Assembly (NCBI GenBank): GCA_963823095.1
Contig: CAWGKI010000001.1
Location: forward strand, 930,001 to 994,000
Source: CAIVVT01 sp963823095
Lineage (GTDB): Bacteria > Acidobacteriota > Terriglobia > Bryobacterales > Bryobacteraceae
Direction of reading: 5' to 3'
DNA length: 64,000 bases
Shown here: one piece after another, positions 54,887 to 64,000 of the stretch
Position numbering within the stretch: position 1 is the stretch's first letter
How the letters are laid out: each line of letters begins with the position of its first letter
Made by a program: the position numbers and the translations under genes
The notes under the pieces: generated by a model
The model's input: only the letters and a program-made list of their open reading frames with translations
What the model was told of the DNA's origin: nothing
Databases searched by the model: none

Positions 54887-54940
54887 GTTTCCTTACTGAA
54901 TGGGAGTCTCATCGGCCCCCGCTAACCCAACCCGGCCAGG

Positions 54941-56128
<1,188 letters not shown>

Positions 56129-56250
56129 CGAAACGCTCCTCGCCTCCGCATCACCCCAGGTCCGAGCCAGCGCACAAAGCTCAAGTCGGATCGAACACTC
56201 GAACGCACCATTCCTGTGCGCCGCTCGCAGGTTATAGCGGTTGGAATCTC

Positions 56251-56326
<76 letters not shown>

Positions 56327-56402
56327 TTTCGTTTACTACTCTATCGCATGTCGAGTGAAGACAAAAATCCACGCCTCGAATGTGGAAACCGGATCGGGGG
56401 AA

Positions 56403-56491
56403 TGGTGGACAGGTTAGGATTTGAACCTAAGTAGGACGCAAGGTCCGACGGGTTTACAGCCCGTTGCTTTTGACCGCTCAGCCACCTGTCC
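56403..56491 (-). tRNA. tyrT: tRNA-Tyr (GTA anticodon)
   Basis: 89 bases including CCA, with the long variable arm expected for tRNA-Tyr. Acceptor GGACAGG/CCTGTCC; anticodon arm ACGGG-CTGTAAA-CCCGT gives GTA; T-arm TAGG-TTCAAAT-CCTA. First gene of the tRNA-tuf transcript on the minus strand. Confidence 0.95.
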
Positions 56492-56786
56492 CCACGAGCG
56501 AGCAGAGCCCGTTCGGCAACCATTACAGTATATCTCAGCAATTCCGGCCGCGCAGCAAACGCGATTCACGGAATTTGTTTTGAATTCGGCCTTGAACTGT
56601 CTTTCGAGCGCAGCCGAACCGAAATGTGGGGCCCGAAACGGAGCCGCAGCCGCCAGGAAGCCGAGGCTCGAGGAGCGCGGCCTTCCGGCGAGTTCGCTTG
56701 AGTTAGCCGAACCCGTGCGGGGCGTGGACGCCCGCGCGATGCTGGAGGACCACCCCACCTGTCCGGCAGTGTACATTGATTGAAAT
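56492..56786. promoter_or_regulatory. Divergent region: tRNA-tuf promoter and degenerate REP-like unit
   Basis: On the minus strand TATACT (56527-56532) is a good -10 placed 35 bases before tRNA-Tyr; a possible TTGCTG -35 at 56553-56558 has a long 20-base spacer. Bases 56716-56759 are a degenerate family C unit (GCGGGGCGTGGACGCC, then GGAGGACCACCCCACC). The metalloprotease gene starts at 56787. Confidence 0.45.
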
Positions 56787-59243
56787 ATGCACACCCTCCC
56801 GCGCCGTTCCCTCGGTCTCGTCTCCCTGCTCTGCGCCTGCATACTGTCGCCCCTCTGGGCCGCTCTCCCCAACATTGAGGAGAAGACCAAGGACCTGCGC
56901 GAACTGCCGGGCTTCCAGACTCTCTATTGGGACGAGCAGCAAGGCAAGCTCTGGCTCAAGATCACGCACTGGAATGAGGAGTTTCTCTACCTCTCCTCGC
57001 TCCCCGCCGGCATCGGCTCCAACAACATCGGGCTCGACCGCGGACAACTCGGCGTGCGCCAGGTCGTGCGCTGGGAGCGCGTCGGCCCACGCGTCCTCCT
57101 CATGGCGACGAACTACGGCTATCGCGCCGATTCAGACAATCCCTCTGAGCGCAAGGCCGTCCGGGAGTCCTTCGCCGAGTCCGCCCTGTGGGGCTTCGAC
57201 GTCGCGGCGCAAACGGGCAGTGACGTCCTGGTGGACGCCACCAACTTCTTCTTGCGGGACGTCCACCACGCCGCCGAGCGCCTGGAACGTGCCAAGCAGG
57301 GCTCCTGGCACGTCGACCTGCAACGCAGCGCCTTCTACCTGCCCCGCACCAAGTCGTTCCCGCAAAACAGCGAGGTGGAAGTCACTCTGACGCTGACCGG
57401 CGGGCCCGCGGGCGCCTGGCTACGCTCGGTTTCGCCCGGCTCCGACGCCGTCACCGTGCGCGAGCACCACAGCTTCGTCCAACTCCCCGACAACCACTTC
57501 AAATCCCGCGCCTTCGATCCCCGTTCGGGTTTCTATCCCACCTCCTGGTATGACTACGCCACGCCCATCGACCAGCCCGTGGTGAAGAGGTTCATCGCGC
57601 GCCACCGCATTGAGAAGAAGGATCCCTCGGCCGCGCTCGGCGACCCGGTAAAGCCGATCATCTATTATCTCGACCGCGGCGCGCCCGAGCCCATCCGCAC
57701 CGCGCTGATGGAAGGCGCGCGCTGGTGGAGCCAGGCCTTCGAGGCGGCCGGATTCCGCAACGGTTTCCAGGTGGAGTTGCTGCCCGAAGACGCCGACCCG
57801 ATGGACGTGCGCTACAACGTGATCCAGTGGGTCCACCGTTCCACGCGCGGCTGGAGCTACGGCGCTAGCATCGTCGATCCGCGCACCGGTGAGATCATCA
57901 AGGGCCAGGTGACCCTGGGCAGCCTGCGCGTCCGCCAGGACTACCTGATCGCCACTTCCTATCTGTCCCCATTCGAGGACGGCAAGTCGGTCGACCCGCG
58001 CATGATGCGGGTCGCCCTGGCGCGCCTGCGGCAACTGGCGGCGCACGAGGTGGGCCACACTCTCGGGCTCCAACACAACTACATCGCCAGCACGCGCAAC
58101 CGCTCCTCGGTGATGGACTACCCGCCGCCCGTCGTCAACCTGAAGAACGGCGTGCCCGACTTCTCCTCGCCCTACGCGGTTGGCATCGGCGAGTGGGACA
58201 AAGTCGCCATCCGATGGGGCTACGGTGAATTCGGCGAAGGCGCGCCGGAAAAGGACGCCCTCGACGGCGTGATTGCCGATGCCTTGAAGCGCGATCTGCC
58301 CTTCCTCACCGACCAGGACGCGCGTCCCGAGGGCAGCTCCGACCCCGACACCCACCTGTGGGATTCGGGCGCGAACGCCGTGGACGAACTCAACCGCATG
58401 ATGAGCGTGCGCGCCGCCGGCCTGAAGCGCTTCGGCATGAACGCGGTCCGGCCCGGCGACCCGCTAGCTTTCCTGGAAGACACGCTCGTGCCCCTCTACT
58501 TCGGCCATCGCTACCAGGTGGAAGCGGCTGTGAAGTCGGTGGGCGGACTGCGCTACCGCTACGCCCTGCGCGGCGACGGCCAGACGCCCACCGAGTTTGT
58601 CCCACCGGCCGCCCAGCGTAAAGCTCTGGACGCCGTGCTGGCCACGCTCGATCCGCAAGCACTCACCATCGACGAAAAGCTGATCGCGCTGATCCCGCCC
58701 CGGCCCTCGGGCTATGACGAGCCGCATGAGACCTTCAATGGCCGCACGGGCCTGGTCTTCGATCCCGTGGCTGCGGCCGAAACCGCGGCGGACATCGTGG
58801 CGAGCCTGCTCCTCCATCCCGAACGCGCCACGCGCCTGGTGAACAATCATGCCCGCAACGCGCAGCAGCCGGCTTTGGAAGAGATCCTGGACCGCACCAT
58901 CGCGCGGACCATCCAGGCGCAGCACAAGCAGGGACTGGAGGGTGAGGTCCAACGCGCTGTTGACGGCGTGGTAGTGCGGCGGCTCATAAGTTTGGCGGCG
59001 GCGGCGGACGCCTCGGACCAGGCGCGCGCCGTGGCCCTGGCCCGTCTGGCGAAGCTGAAGACGGCGCTGCTGCAGGCCGACGCCGATTCGTCCTTTGCTG
59101 CCTCGCACAAGTTCCTGGCGAGCCAGATCGAGGCGTTCACAAAAGACCCGTCGAAGTTCGTCATCCCACAGGCGCCCGAAGCCCCTCCCGGCATGCCCAT
59201 CGGCATGGCATGCGGGGATTGGGGCGGCGCCTGGAGTAACTGA
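56787..59243 (+). CDS. Secreted zinc metalloprotease (DUF5117/DUF4953)
   Basis: 818 residues. Signal peptide MHTLPRRSLGLVSLLCACILSPLWA. The zinc motif HEVGHTLGLQHN lies at about residue 419, the HExxHxxGxxH metzincin form, followed by SSVMDYPPP with a Met-turn. The N-terminal region (ELPGFQTLYWDEQQGKLWLKI, FLYLSSLPAGIGSNNIGLDR) is the DUF5117 domain and the C-terminal half is helical. Exported peptidases of this type are common in Acidobacteriota and Bacteroidota; the substrate is unknown. The end overlaps no other gene. Confidence 0.88.
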   Translation: MHTLPRRSLGLVSLLCACILSPLWAALPNIEEKTKDLRELPGFQTLYWDEQQGKLWLKITHWNEEFLYLSSLPAGIGSNNIGLDRGQLGVRQVVRWERVGPRVLLMATNYGYRADSDNPSERKAVRESFAESALWGFDVAAQTGSDVLVDATNFFLRDVHHAAERLERAKQGSWHVDLQRSAFYLPRTKSFPQNSEVEVTLTLTGGPAGAWLRSVSPGSDAVTVREHHSFVQLPDNHFKSRAFDPRSGFYPTSWYDYATPIDQPVVKRFIARHRIEKKDPSAALGDPVKPIIYYLDRGAPEPIRTALMEGARWWSQAFEAAGFRNGFQVELLPEDADPMDVRYNVIQWVHRSTRGWSYGASIVDPRTGEIIKGQVTLGSLRVRQDYLIATSYLSPFEDGKSVDPRMMRVALARLRQLAAHEVGHTLGLQHNYIASTRNRSSVMDYPPPVVNLKNGVPDFSSPYAVGIGEWDKVAIRWGYGEFGEGAPEKDALDGVIADALKRDLPFLTDQDARPEGSSDPDTHLWDSGANAVDELNRMMSVRAAGLKRFGMNAVRPGDPLAFLEDTLVPLYFGHRYQVEAAVKSVGGLRYRYALRGDGQTPTEFVPPAAQRKALDAVLATLDPQALTIDEKLIALIPPRPSGYDEPHETFNGRTGLVFDPVAAAETAADIVASLLLHPERATRLVNNHARNAQQPALEEILDRTIARTIQAQHKQGLEGEVQRAVDGVVVRRLISLAAAADASDQARAVALARLAKLKTALLQADADSSFAASHKFLASQIEAFTKDPSKFVIPQAPEAPPGMPIGMACGDWGGAWSN

Positions 59244-59340
59244 ACTGGACCAGAGCCAAACCCTGGAGAACATGCTGCGGGGTACGCCAGGCCACCCCGC
59301 CTTGTCTTACGCTCCGCCACGTGATATCCCTCTAAGTTCA

Positions 59341-60240
59341 ATGCCCATGCCTACCGTGCTTCAAACCTCCATCCCCGACCTTCCGCTCGTCGCCCGCGGC
59401 AAGGTCCGGGACGTCTACGCCGTCGGCGACGACAAGCTGCTGATGATCGCCTCGGATCGCATCTCGGCATTTGACTGCATCCTGGGCTCGCCCATCCCGG
59501 GAAAGGGCGTCGTTTTGACGCAGATTTCCCTGTTCTGGTTCGATTTCCTGCGCGATTTGACGCCGAACCACCTCATCAGCGCCAACGTCGACGAGTACCC
59601 CGCCGAACTGCGCCAGTACAGAGACCAGTTGGAAGGCCGCTCCATGCTGGTCCACCGCGCCAAAATGGTGGAAATCGAGTGCGTGGCGCGCGGTTATCTG
59701 GCGGGTTCCGGAGCGAAGGAGTACAAGGCCAGCAAGTCGGTCTGCGGCAACCCCTTACCCGACGGACTGCTGGACGGCAGCCGGCTCCCCGAACCTATCT
59801 TTACCCCAGCCTTCAAGGCCCAGACCGGGCACGACGAAAACATCAGTTTTGCCCGCACCGCCGAGCTGGTGGGCGCCGAACTCGCCGGCCGCCTGCGCGA
59901 CCTGACGCTGGCAATCTATTCCACCGCCTCGGCTTACGCCCTGACCCGCGGAATCCTGCTGGCCGACACCAAATTCGAATTCGGCTTCCTCGGGGACGAA
60001 CTGATCCTCGGAGACGAGGTTCTGACCCCCGATTCCTCGCGCTTCTGGCCCGCGGACCAGTACCAGCCCGGCGGCGTGCAGCCTTCCTTCGACAAGCAGT
60101 TCGTGCGCGACTATCTCGAAACCCTGACCTGGGACAAGCGTCCGCCCGCCCCGGAACTCCCGGACGAGATTGTGCGTAAGACTCAAGAGAAGTATTTGGA
60201 GGCCTACACGCGCCTCACGGGCAGGAGCCTTACATTGTGA
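59341..60240 (+). CDS. purC: SAICAR synthase
   Basis: 299 residues from ATG 59341 (or 59347). Motifs: GKVRDVYAVGDDKLLMIASDRISAFD (read as two pieces), VECVARGYLAGSG-like IECVARGYLAGSGAKEY, TKFEFGFLGDELILGDEVLT and PDSSRFWPADQY. Ligates aspartate to CAIR in purine synthesis with ATP. This is the longer class of PurC, about 300 residues rather than the 237 of E. coli. The frame continues upstream over the metalloprotease end but that is shadow sequence. Stop overlaps cvpA (GTGA). Confidence 0.95.
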   Translation: MPMPTVLQTSIPDLPLVARGKVRDVYAVGDDKLLMIASDRISAFDCILGSPIPGKGVVLTQISLFWFDFLRDLTPNHLISANVDEYPAELRQYRDQLEGRSMLVHRAKMVEIECVARGYLAGSGAKEYKASKSVCGNPLPDGLLDGSRLPEPIFTPAFKAQTGHDENISFARTAELVGAELAGRLRDLTLAIYSTASAYALTRGILLADTKFEFGFLGDELILGDEVLTPDSSRFWPADQYQPGGVQPSFDKQFVRDYLETLTWDKRPPAPELPDEIVRKTQEKYLEAYTRLTGRSLTL

Positions 60241-60869
60241 ACTGGCTCGACTTCGTATTCATCATCTTCCTGGTCGTTTTCGCCTTCCAGGGACTCGCGG
60301 AAGGGTTTTCGCGCCTGATTGTCGGGCTGGTGGCCACAATCGCCGGGCTTTTGATCGCGTCCTGGTGCTATGCGGTACCGGCAGCCTGGCTCGTGGCGTA
60401 CGTAAGTTCGAAGGCGATAGCCAACGTTCTGGGGTTCGTGCTGATCTTCGTCCTGATCCAGATTCTGGGCGGCGTCATCGGGCTCATCCTCTCGAAGCTC
60501 TTTAAGTGGACCGGGCTGGGCTGGCTCGACCGGCTGCTCGGCTTCGCTTTCGGCGCCGTGAAGGCGGTCCTGGTGGGCATCGTCCTGGTTCTGATCCTCA
60601 CCGCTTTTCCCATCAAGCCCGTGCCGGATTCGGTGGCCCACTCCCAGGTCGCTCCGTACCTGATCGACGGCGCGCATGTGTTGACCTACATGGCTCCGCA
60701 CGAGCTGCGCCAAAGCTTTCGCGAAACCTACGACCGCATCCGGGATTTCTGGCGCAAGGAGATGCAGAAAGGGAAGCTGGACAAGGAGAAATCGAGGACG
60801 CCAAGCGACCGGGAATACTCAGCGGGAGTTTTCCCCGGACGAGAATTGAATCGCACCCGCCCCGTATGA
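60237..60869 (+). CDS. cvpA: CvpA-family membrane protein
   Basis: 210 residues from GTG 60237. Four hydrophobic helices (FVFIIFLVVFAFQGLAEGFS, LIVGLVATIAGLLIASWC, FVLIFVLIQILGGVIGLIL, FGAVKAVLVGIVLVLILTAF) with the CvpA arrangement, then a basic helical tail (RKEMQKGKLDKEKSR). CvpA proteins are linked to purine genes in many bacteria and to colicin V export in E. coli; here the GTGA overlap with purC keeps that link. Molecular role unresolved. Confidence 0.85.
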   Translation: MNWLDFVFIIFLVVFAFQGLAEGFSRLIVGLVATIAGLLIASWCYAVPAAWLVAYVSSKAIANVLGFVLIFVLIQILGGVIGLILSKLFKWTGLGWLDRLLGFAFGAVKAVLVGIVLVLILTAFPIKPVPDSVAHSQVAPYLIDGAHVLTYMAPHELRQSFRETYDRIRDFWRKEMQKGKLDKEKSRTPSDREYSAGVFPGRELNRTRPV

Positions 60870-60883
60870 TCGACGACGCCCCC

Positions 60884-60981
60884 TGTGGCGCACGATTTAT
60901 CGTGCAGCGTCGACACTCTTGTCGACGTCCGGCGAAATGCCGGCAGGAGTGCCGGCACTGCACAATAAATCGTGCGCCACA
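60884..60981. repeat. Family A compound palindrome, copy 3
   Basis: Outer arms 60884-60905 and 60960-60981 pair with one G:T change. The arm centre is ATTTAT/ATAAAT where copy 1 has CTTTAG/CTAAAG, a double compensatory change. Inner hairpins GTCGAC..GTCGAC and GCCGGC..GCCGGC-like are kept, in copy 1 order. It begins 15 bases after cvpA. Confidence 0.9.
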
Positions 60982-61236
60982 CCGGACAGCGAGCCTCGAT
61001 GGCTCGGAGCGTCGATCGGCCGACTGACTTTCGACAGAGCTGTGCCTTGCCATGAGCGAGGGACCGCTCTCCAGTCGCCGCTTCGGGCATTCCAGAAACA
61101 GCTCAAACCGCACTTTCCGCGCCCCGTTGGACAAGCCCTTTGGATAAGATGGAGCGGGACTGCCTTCCTCCCGTTGTTCTATACCGGAGATTCCGGTACG
61201 CTTAACGCAGAATTACTTGATAAAGGAGTGCCCCGC
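60982..61236 (+). promoter_or_regulatory. Leader of the URO-D/corrinoid operon with palindrome
   Basis: Gene-free. Contains the 17-bp palindrome TACCGGAGATTCCGGTA (61182-61198), 38 bases before the start codon, a candidate regulator site or mRNA hairpin. AAAGGAG (61222-61228) is the ribosome site for GTG 61237. I see no convincing cobalamin riboswitch. Confidence 0.45.
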
Positions 61237-62511
61237 GTGGCAACCCTGACAACTCCAACGCTTTCCCGCCAGATCGTGCTCGACGCCATCTCCCATCGCC
61301 AGCCCTCCCGGCTCCCGGTCGATTTCGGCGCCACCGCCGTGACCGGCATCCACGTCACTTGTGTGGCCGGCCTGCGCGACTACTACGGTCTGGAAAAGCA
61401 CCCGGTCAAAGTCCACGAGCCGTACCAGATGCTCGGCCTGGTGGAAGACGATTTGCAGCAAGCCATGGGCATCGACACCCAGGGCCTGTTCCGCCGCAAC
61501 ACGATGTTTGGCTTCCCCAATGAGAATTGGAAGCCGTGGAACTTCAACGGCCTGGAAGTCCTGGTCGGCGGAGAGTTCAACACGACCATCGACGAAAAAG
61601 GCGACACGCTGATCTATCCGCAAGGCGACCTGACGGCCAAGCCCAGCGCGCGCCTGCCCAAGGGCGGATTCTTCTTCGACTCCATCGTCCGCCAGGACCA
61701 TTTCGACGAGAGCCATCTGAACCCGGAAGACAACCTCGAAGAATTCGCCGAGCTGACTGATGCCGAAGTTACGCAAATCGCCGCCGACGCCCGCGCCGCG
61801 CGCGCCACCGGACGCGCCGTGGTTGCGGGCCTGGGCGGCACGGCTTTCGGCGACATCGCTCTCGTGCCCGCGCCCGGCTTGAAAGACCCGCGCGGCATCC
61901 GCGACGTGGCCGAGTGGTACATGAGCACCAGCAGCCGGCGCGATTACGTCCACTCGATCTTCAGCCGGCAATGCGAGATCGCTCTTAAGAATCTCGAGAA
62001 GATCCGTGTGGCCGCCGGCGGCGACCTCGACGTCTTGTTCCTATGCGGAACCGATTTCGGCACGCAGACTTCCACGTTCTGCTCGGTGGGCACGTTCCGC
62101 AATCTCTGGCTGCCGTACTACAAGGAGATCTGCGGCTGGATCCATCGCAACACCGAGTGGAAATGCTTCAAACACTCGTGCGGAGCGGTGGAACGCTTCA
62201 TCGAACCGCTCATCGAGGCGGGCTTCGACATCCTGAATCCGGTGCAATGTTCGGCTACCGGCATGGAGCCGGAACACCTGAAGGCCAAATACGGCGATAG
62301 GATGACCTTCTGGGGTGGCGGCGTTGATACGCAGAAGACGCTGCCGTTCGGAACGCCCGCGGAAGTTCGGGAACAGGTGTTGCGCCGCTGCGAAGTGTTC
62401 GCGAAAAATGGCGGCTTCATTTTCAATTCGATCCACAACGTCCAGGCTGGTACGCCGGTCGCGAACATCGTGGCTATGCTCGACGCAGTGAGGGAATTCA
62501 ACGGGCGCTAA
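61237..62511 (+). CDS. Uroporphyrinogen decarboxylase-fold methyltransferase family protein
   Basis: 424 residues from GTG 61237, chosen for the strong AAAGGAG eight bases upstream. The URO-D-like barrel shows RQIVLDAISHRQPSRLPVDF at the start, VVAGLGGTAFGDIAL in the middle and WKCFKHSCGAVERFIEPLIE late, where His/Cys (HSCG) is the zinc-thiol site of MtaA/MtbA-type methyltransferases. It is not heme-pathway HemE. Followed 20 bases later by a corrinoid protein gene, it should move methyl groups between a methylated compound, the corrinoid and a thiol or folate acceptor. Confidence 0.85.
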   Translation: MATLTTPTLSRQIVLDAISHRQPSRLPVDFGATAVTGIHVTCVAGLRDYYGLEKHPVKVHEPYQMLGLVEDDLQQAMGIDTQGLFRRNTMFGFPNENWKPWNFNGLEVLVGGEFNTTIDEKGDTLIYPQGDLTAKPSARLPKGGFFFDSIVRQDHFDESHLNPEDNLEEFAELTDAEVTQIAADARAARATGRAVVAGLGGTAFGDIALVPAPGLKDPRGIRDVAEWYMSTSSRRDYVHSIFSRQCEIALKNLEKIRVAAGGDLDVLFLCGTDFGTQTSTFCSVGTFRNLWLPYYKEICGWIHRNTEWKCFKHSCGAVERFIEPLIEAGFDILNPVQCSATGMEPEHLKAKYGDRMTFWGGGVDTQKTLPFGTPAEVREQVLRRCEVFAKNGGFIFNSIHNVQAGTPVANIVAMLDAVREFNGR

Positions 62512-62531
62512 GCGCCCTCCGGAGAGAGAGA

Positions 62532-63176
62532 ATGGCAGATCTGGAAAAACTCTATACGGCCGTGCTCGAAGGCGACGCGAAGACCGCCGCCGCGTTGACC
62601 GCTCAGGCGCTGGAAGAGGGCGCCGAGCCCTTGTCGCTGGTCACCGGCGCCATGGTGCCCGCCATGGATGAAGCGGGGCGGCGCTTCGAAGCGGAGGACT
62701 ACTTCGTCCCCGAGCTGCTGCTCGCGGCGCGCGCCATGAAAGCGTCCATGGTCCTCATCCGGCCGCTGCTGATTTCCTCCGGAGCTAAGTCGGCCGGCCG
62801 CGTCGCGGTTGGCACGGTGAAAGGCGATCTGCACGACATCGGAAAGAACCTGGTTGCCTCCATGCTGGAAGGCGGCGGGTTCGACGTGATCGATCTCGGC
62901 GCCGACGTTCCGCCCGAGAAGTTCATCGAAGCCGTCAAGGACAAGGGCGCGCAGGTGGTGTGTCTCTCGGCTCTGTTGACGGTCACCATGCCGGCCATGA
63001 AAGCGACCATCGAGGCCCTGAAGGCCGCGGGTGTTCGCGAGAACATCAAGATCCTGGTTGGCGGCGCGCCGGTCACAGCGCAATACGCAACCGAGATCGG
63101 CGCGGACGGCTTCGGAGAAAACGCAAACTCCGCCGTTGCGCTCACGCGCCGGATGCTGATTGAACAGGGGAACTGA
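62532..63176 (+). CDS. Corrinoid (B12-binding) methyl carrier protein
   Basis: 214 residues. N-terminal helical cap (MADLEKLYTAVLEGDAKTAA, FEAEDYFVPELLLAARAM) and a Rossmann B12 domain with GTVKGDLHDIGKNLV (Asp99, His101, Gly104; the DxHxxG motif gives the lower-axial histidine), then LSALLTVTMPAMK and VGGAPVTAQYATEIGADGF. This is the MtaC/MtbC/MtmC-like carrier partner of the URO-D-fold protein. A GGAGAGAG ribosome site precedes ATG 62532. No dedicated reductive activator (RamA) is in view. Confidence 0.92.
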   Translation: MADLEKLYTAVLEGDAKTAAALTAQALEEGAEPLSLVTGAMVPAMDEAGRRFEAEDYFVPELLLAARAMKASMVLIRPLLISSGAKSAGRVAVGTVKGDLHDIGKNLVASMLEGGGFDVIDLGADVPPEKFIEAVKDKGAQVVCLSALLTVTMPAMKATIEALKAAGVRENIKILVGGAPVTAQYATEIGADGFGENANSAVALTRRMLIEQGN

Positions 63177-63181
63177 TCGCG

Positions 63182-64000
63182 GTGCACTCAGATTCTGAAA
63201 CGACCGCCGCGCAGGCCGGCGCGGAGTTGGAACGGCCCGGCAGCCGTGTATTCGTCTCCGTCGTCGCTGCCGTGGCGGCCACTTCGGGGCTTTTATTCGG
63301 CTTCGACATCGCCGTCATCAGCGGCGCGATCGTCTACCTCAAGCCCTTGTGGAACCTCTCCGAATTGGGAACGGAGATCGCCACCAGCAGCCTGCTCGCA
63401 GGTTGCATCGTCGGCGCGGCCTTCGCCGGCACGCTGAGCGACGGATGGGGCCGCAGGAAGTCGCTCCTGCTGTCGGCCGCGCTGTTCGCCTTCTCGGCGA
63501 TTTGCTCGGCGTTCCCGATGCTGTTGCCGCTCGGGCATGTCGTGGGCGTGCCGGGCGGTTTCCTGCTCGCGCGCCTGGGGGGCGGATTCGCGGTCGGCGC
63601 GGCCAGCCTCCTCGCCCCGCTTTATATCGCTGAAATCTCGCCCGCGCGCATCCGCGGCCAGCTCGTCGCCCTCAACCAGATGGCGATCGTCAGCGGCATT
63701 CTGCTCTCTTATCTCGCCAACTGGGGCCTGTCGTTCATGGGCTCCGAAAGCTGGCGATGGATGTTCGCCGTCGCCGCGCTACCGGCGCTGTTTCTGCTGA
63801 TTGCGATGTTCTTCGTACCGGAGAGCCCGCGCTGGCTGATGGAGAAGGGCCGCGAGCACGAGGCCCGCACCGTGCTGGAGCGCGCCGCCGGGACTGTCGA
63901 AGCGCGCGTAGCGATCGGCAGCCTGCGCGAAACCATCCAACTCGAAAGCGGCAAGCTCAGCGAGCTCTTTCAGCCGGGCGTCCGGCGGGCGCTCACCATC
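63182..64000 (+). CDS. MFS sugar-porter transporter, 3'-truncated by window end
   Basis: 273 codons visible from GTG 63182, open to the last base. Sugar-porter signatures: SGLLFGFDIAVISGAIVYLK in helix 1, GTLSDGWGRRKSLLLSA in loop 2-3, LYIAEISPARIRGQLVALNQ and FVPESPRWLMEKGRE in loop 6. Resembles XylE/GalP-type proton symporters for hexoses, pentoses or inositol. Six bases after the corrinoid gene, so it may be in the same operon and import the methylated substrate, which is speculation. Confidence 0.88.
   Translation, partial: MHSDSETTAAQAGAELERPGSRVFVSVVAAVAATSGLLFGFDIAVISGAIVYLKPLWNLSELGTEIATSSLLAGCIVGAAFAGTLSDGWGRRKSLLLSAALFAFSAICSAFPMLLPLGHVVGVPGGFLLARLGGGFAVGAASLLAPLYIAEISPARIRGQLVALNQMAIVSGILLSYLANWGLSFMGSESWRWMFAVAALPALFLLIAMFFVPESPRWLMEKGREHEARTVLERAAGTVEARVAIGSLRETIQLESGKLSELFQPGVRRALTI

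Noticed and set aside
60982..61236. Cobalamin riboswitch before the URO-D/corrinoid operon
   Set aside because: No B12-box-like string or matching architecture could be recognised.

Overview
The window reads as a GC-rich chromosome segment from a soil-type member of the Acidobacteriota, most likely the Bryobacterales (Solibacter/Paludibaculum-like). This is inference. It rests on the many secreted glycoside hydrolases (GH92, GH97, two GH30-like), DUF1080, DUF4097 and DUF885 proteins, a two-protein URO-D/corrinoid unit, and intergenic palindromic repeats that create spurious Gly/Arg-rich ORFs. No rRNA gene is present to settle taxonomy.

Layout. 0-10 kb: end of an unidentified large protein, a DUF4097 adhesin-like protein, an MscS channel, an MFS sugar transporter with a ROK kinase, a Fur-family regulator, a LolA-like protein and an HGSNAT-like acyltransferase. 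10-16 kb: a methyltransferase, a VapBC pair with a visible operator, and a Csu-type chaperone-usher pilus operon (subunit, chaperone, usher, second subunit). 16-31 kb: proline dehydrogenase and an APC permease, several membrane proteins of unknown role, then a glycan-degradation stretch (GH92 divergent from GH97, then a GH30 with CBM6 and a second HGSNAT-like protein). 31-39 kb: a sulfur-assimilation locus with a siroheme sulfite/nitrite reductase, a conserved unknown, a cysteine synthase, a JAMM peptidase, a ThiS/MoaD-like sulfur carrier and a MoeB-rhodanese protein. This resembles the CysM-Mec-CysO-MoeZ thiocarboxylate route to cysteine, interrupted by a REP-associated transposase. 39-42 kb: a DUF885 peptidase and a second GH30. 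42-56.5 kb: the housekeeping block tRNA-Tyr, tRNA-Thr, tuf, tRNA-Trp, secE, nusG, rplK, rplA, rplJ, rplL, rpoB, rpoC on the minus strand. 56.7-64 kb: a zinc metalloprotease, purC-cvpA, the URO-D/corrinoid pair and a truncated sugar-porter transporter.

Two features cut across the window. First, palindromic repeats in at least three families sit in the gaps. One pair is a perfect 44-bp inverted match flanking the RAYT transposase gene, and several units start with GTAG as classical REPs do. Second, at least nine genes carry small indels, mostly +1. One of them is rplJ, a ribosomal protein gene expected to be needed for growth, so sequencing or assembly error is the simplest explanation. I give the merged gene spans and name the shift positions.
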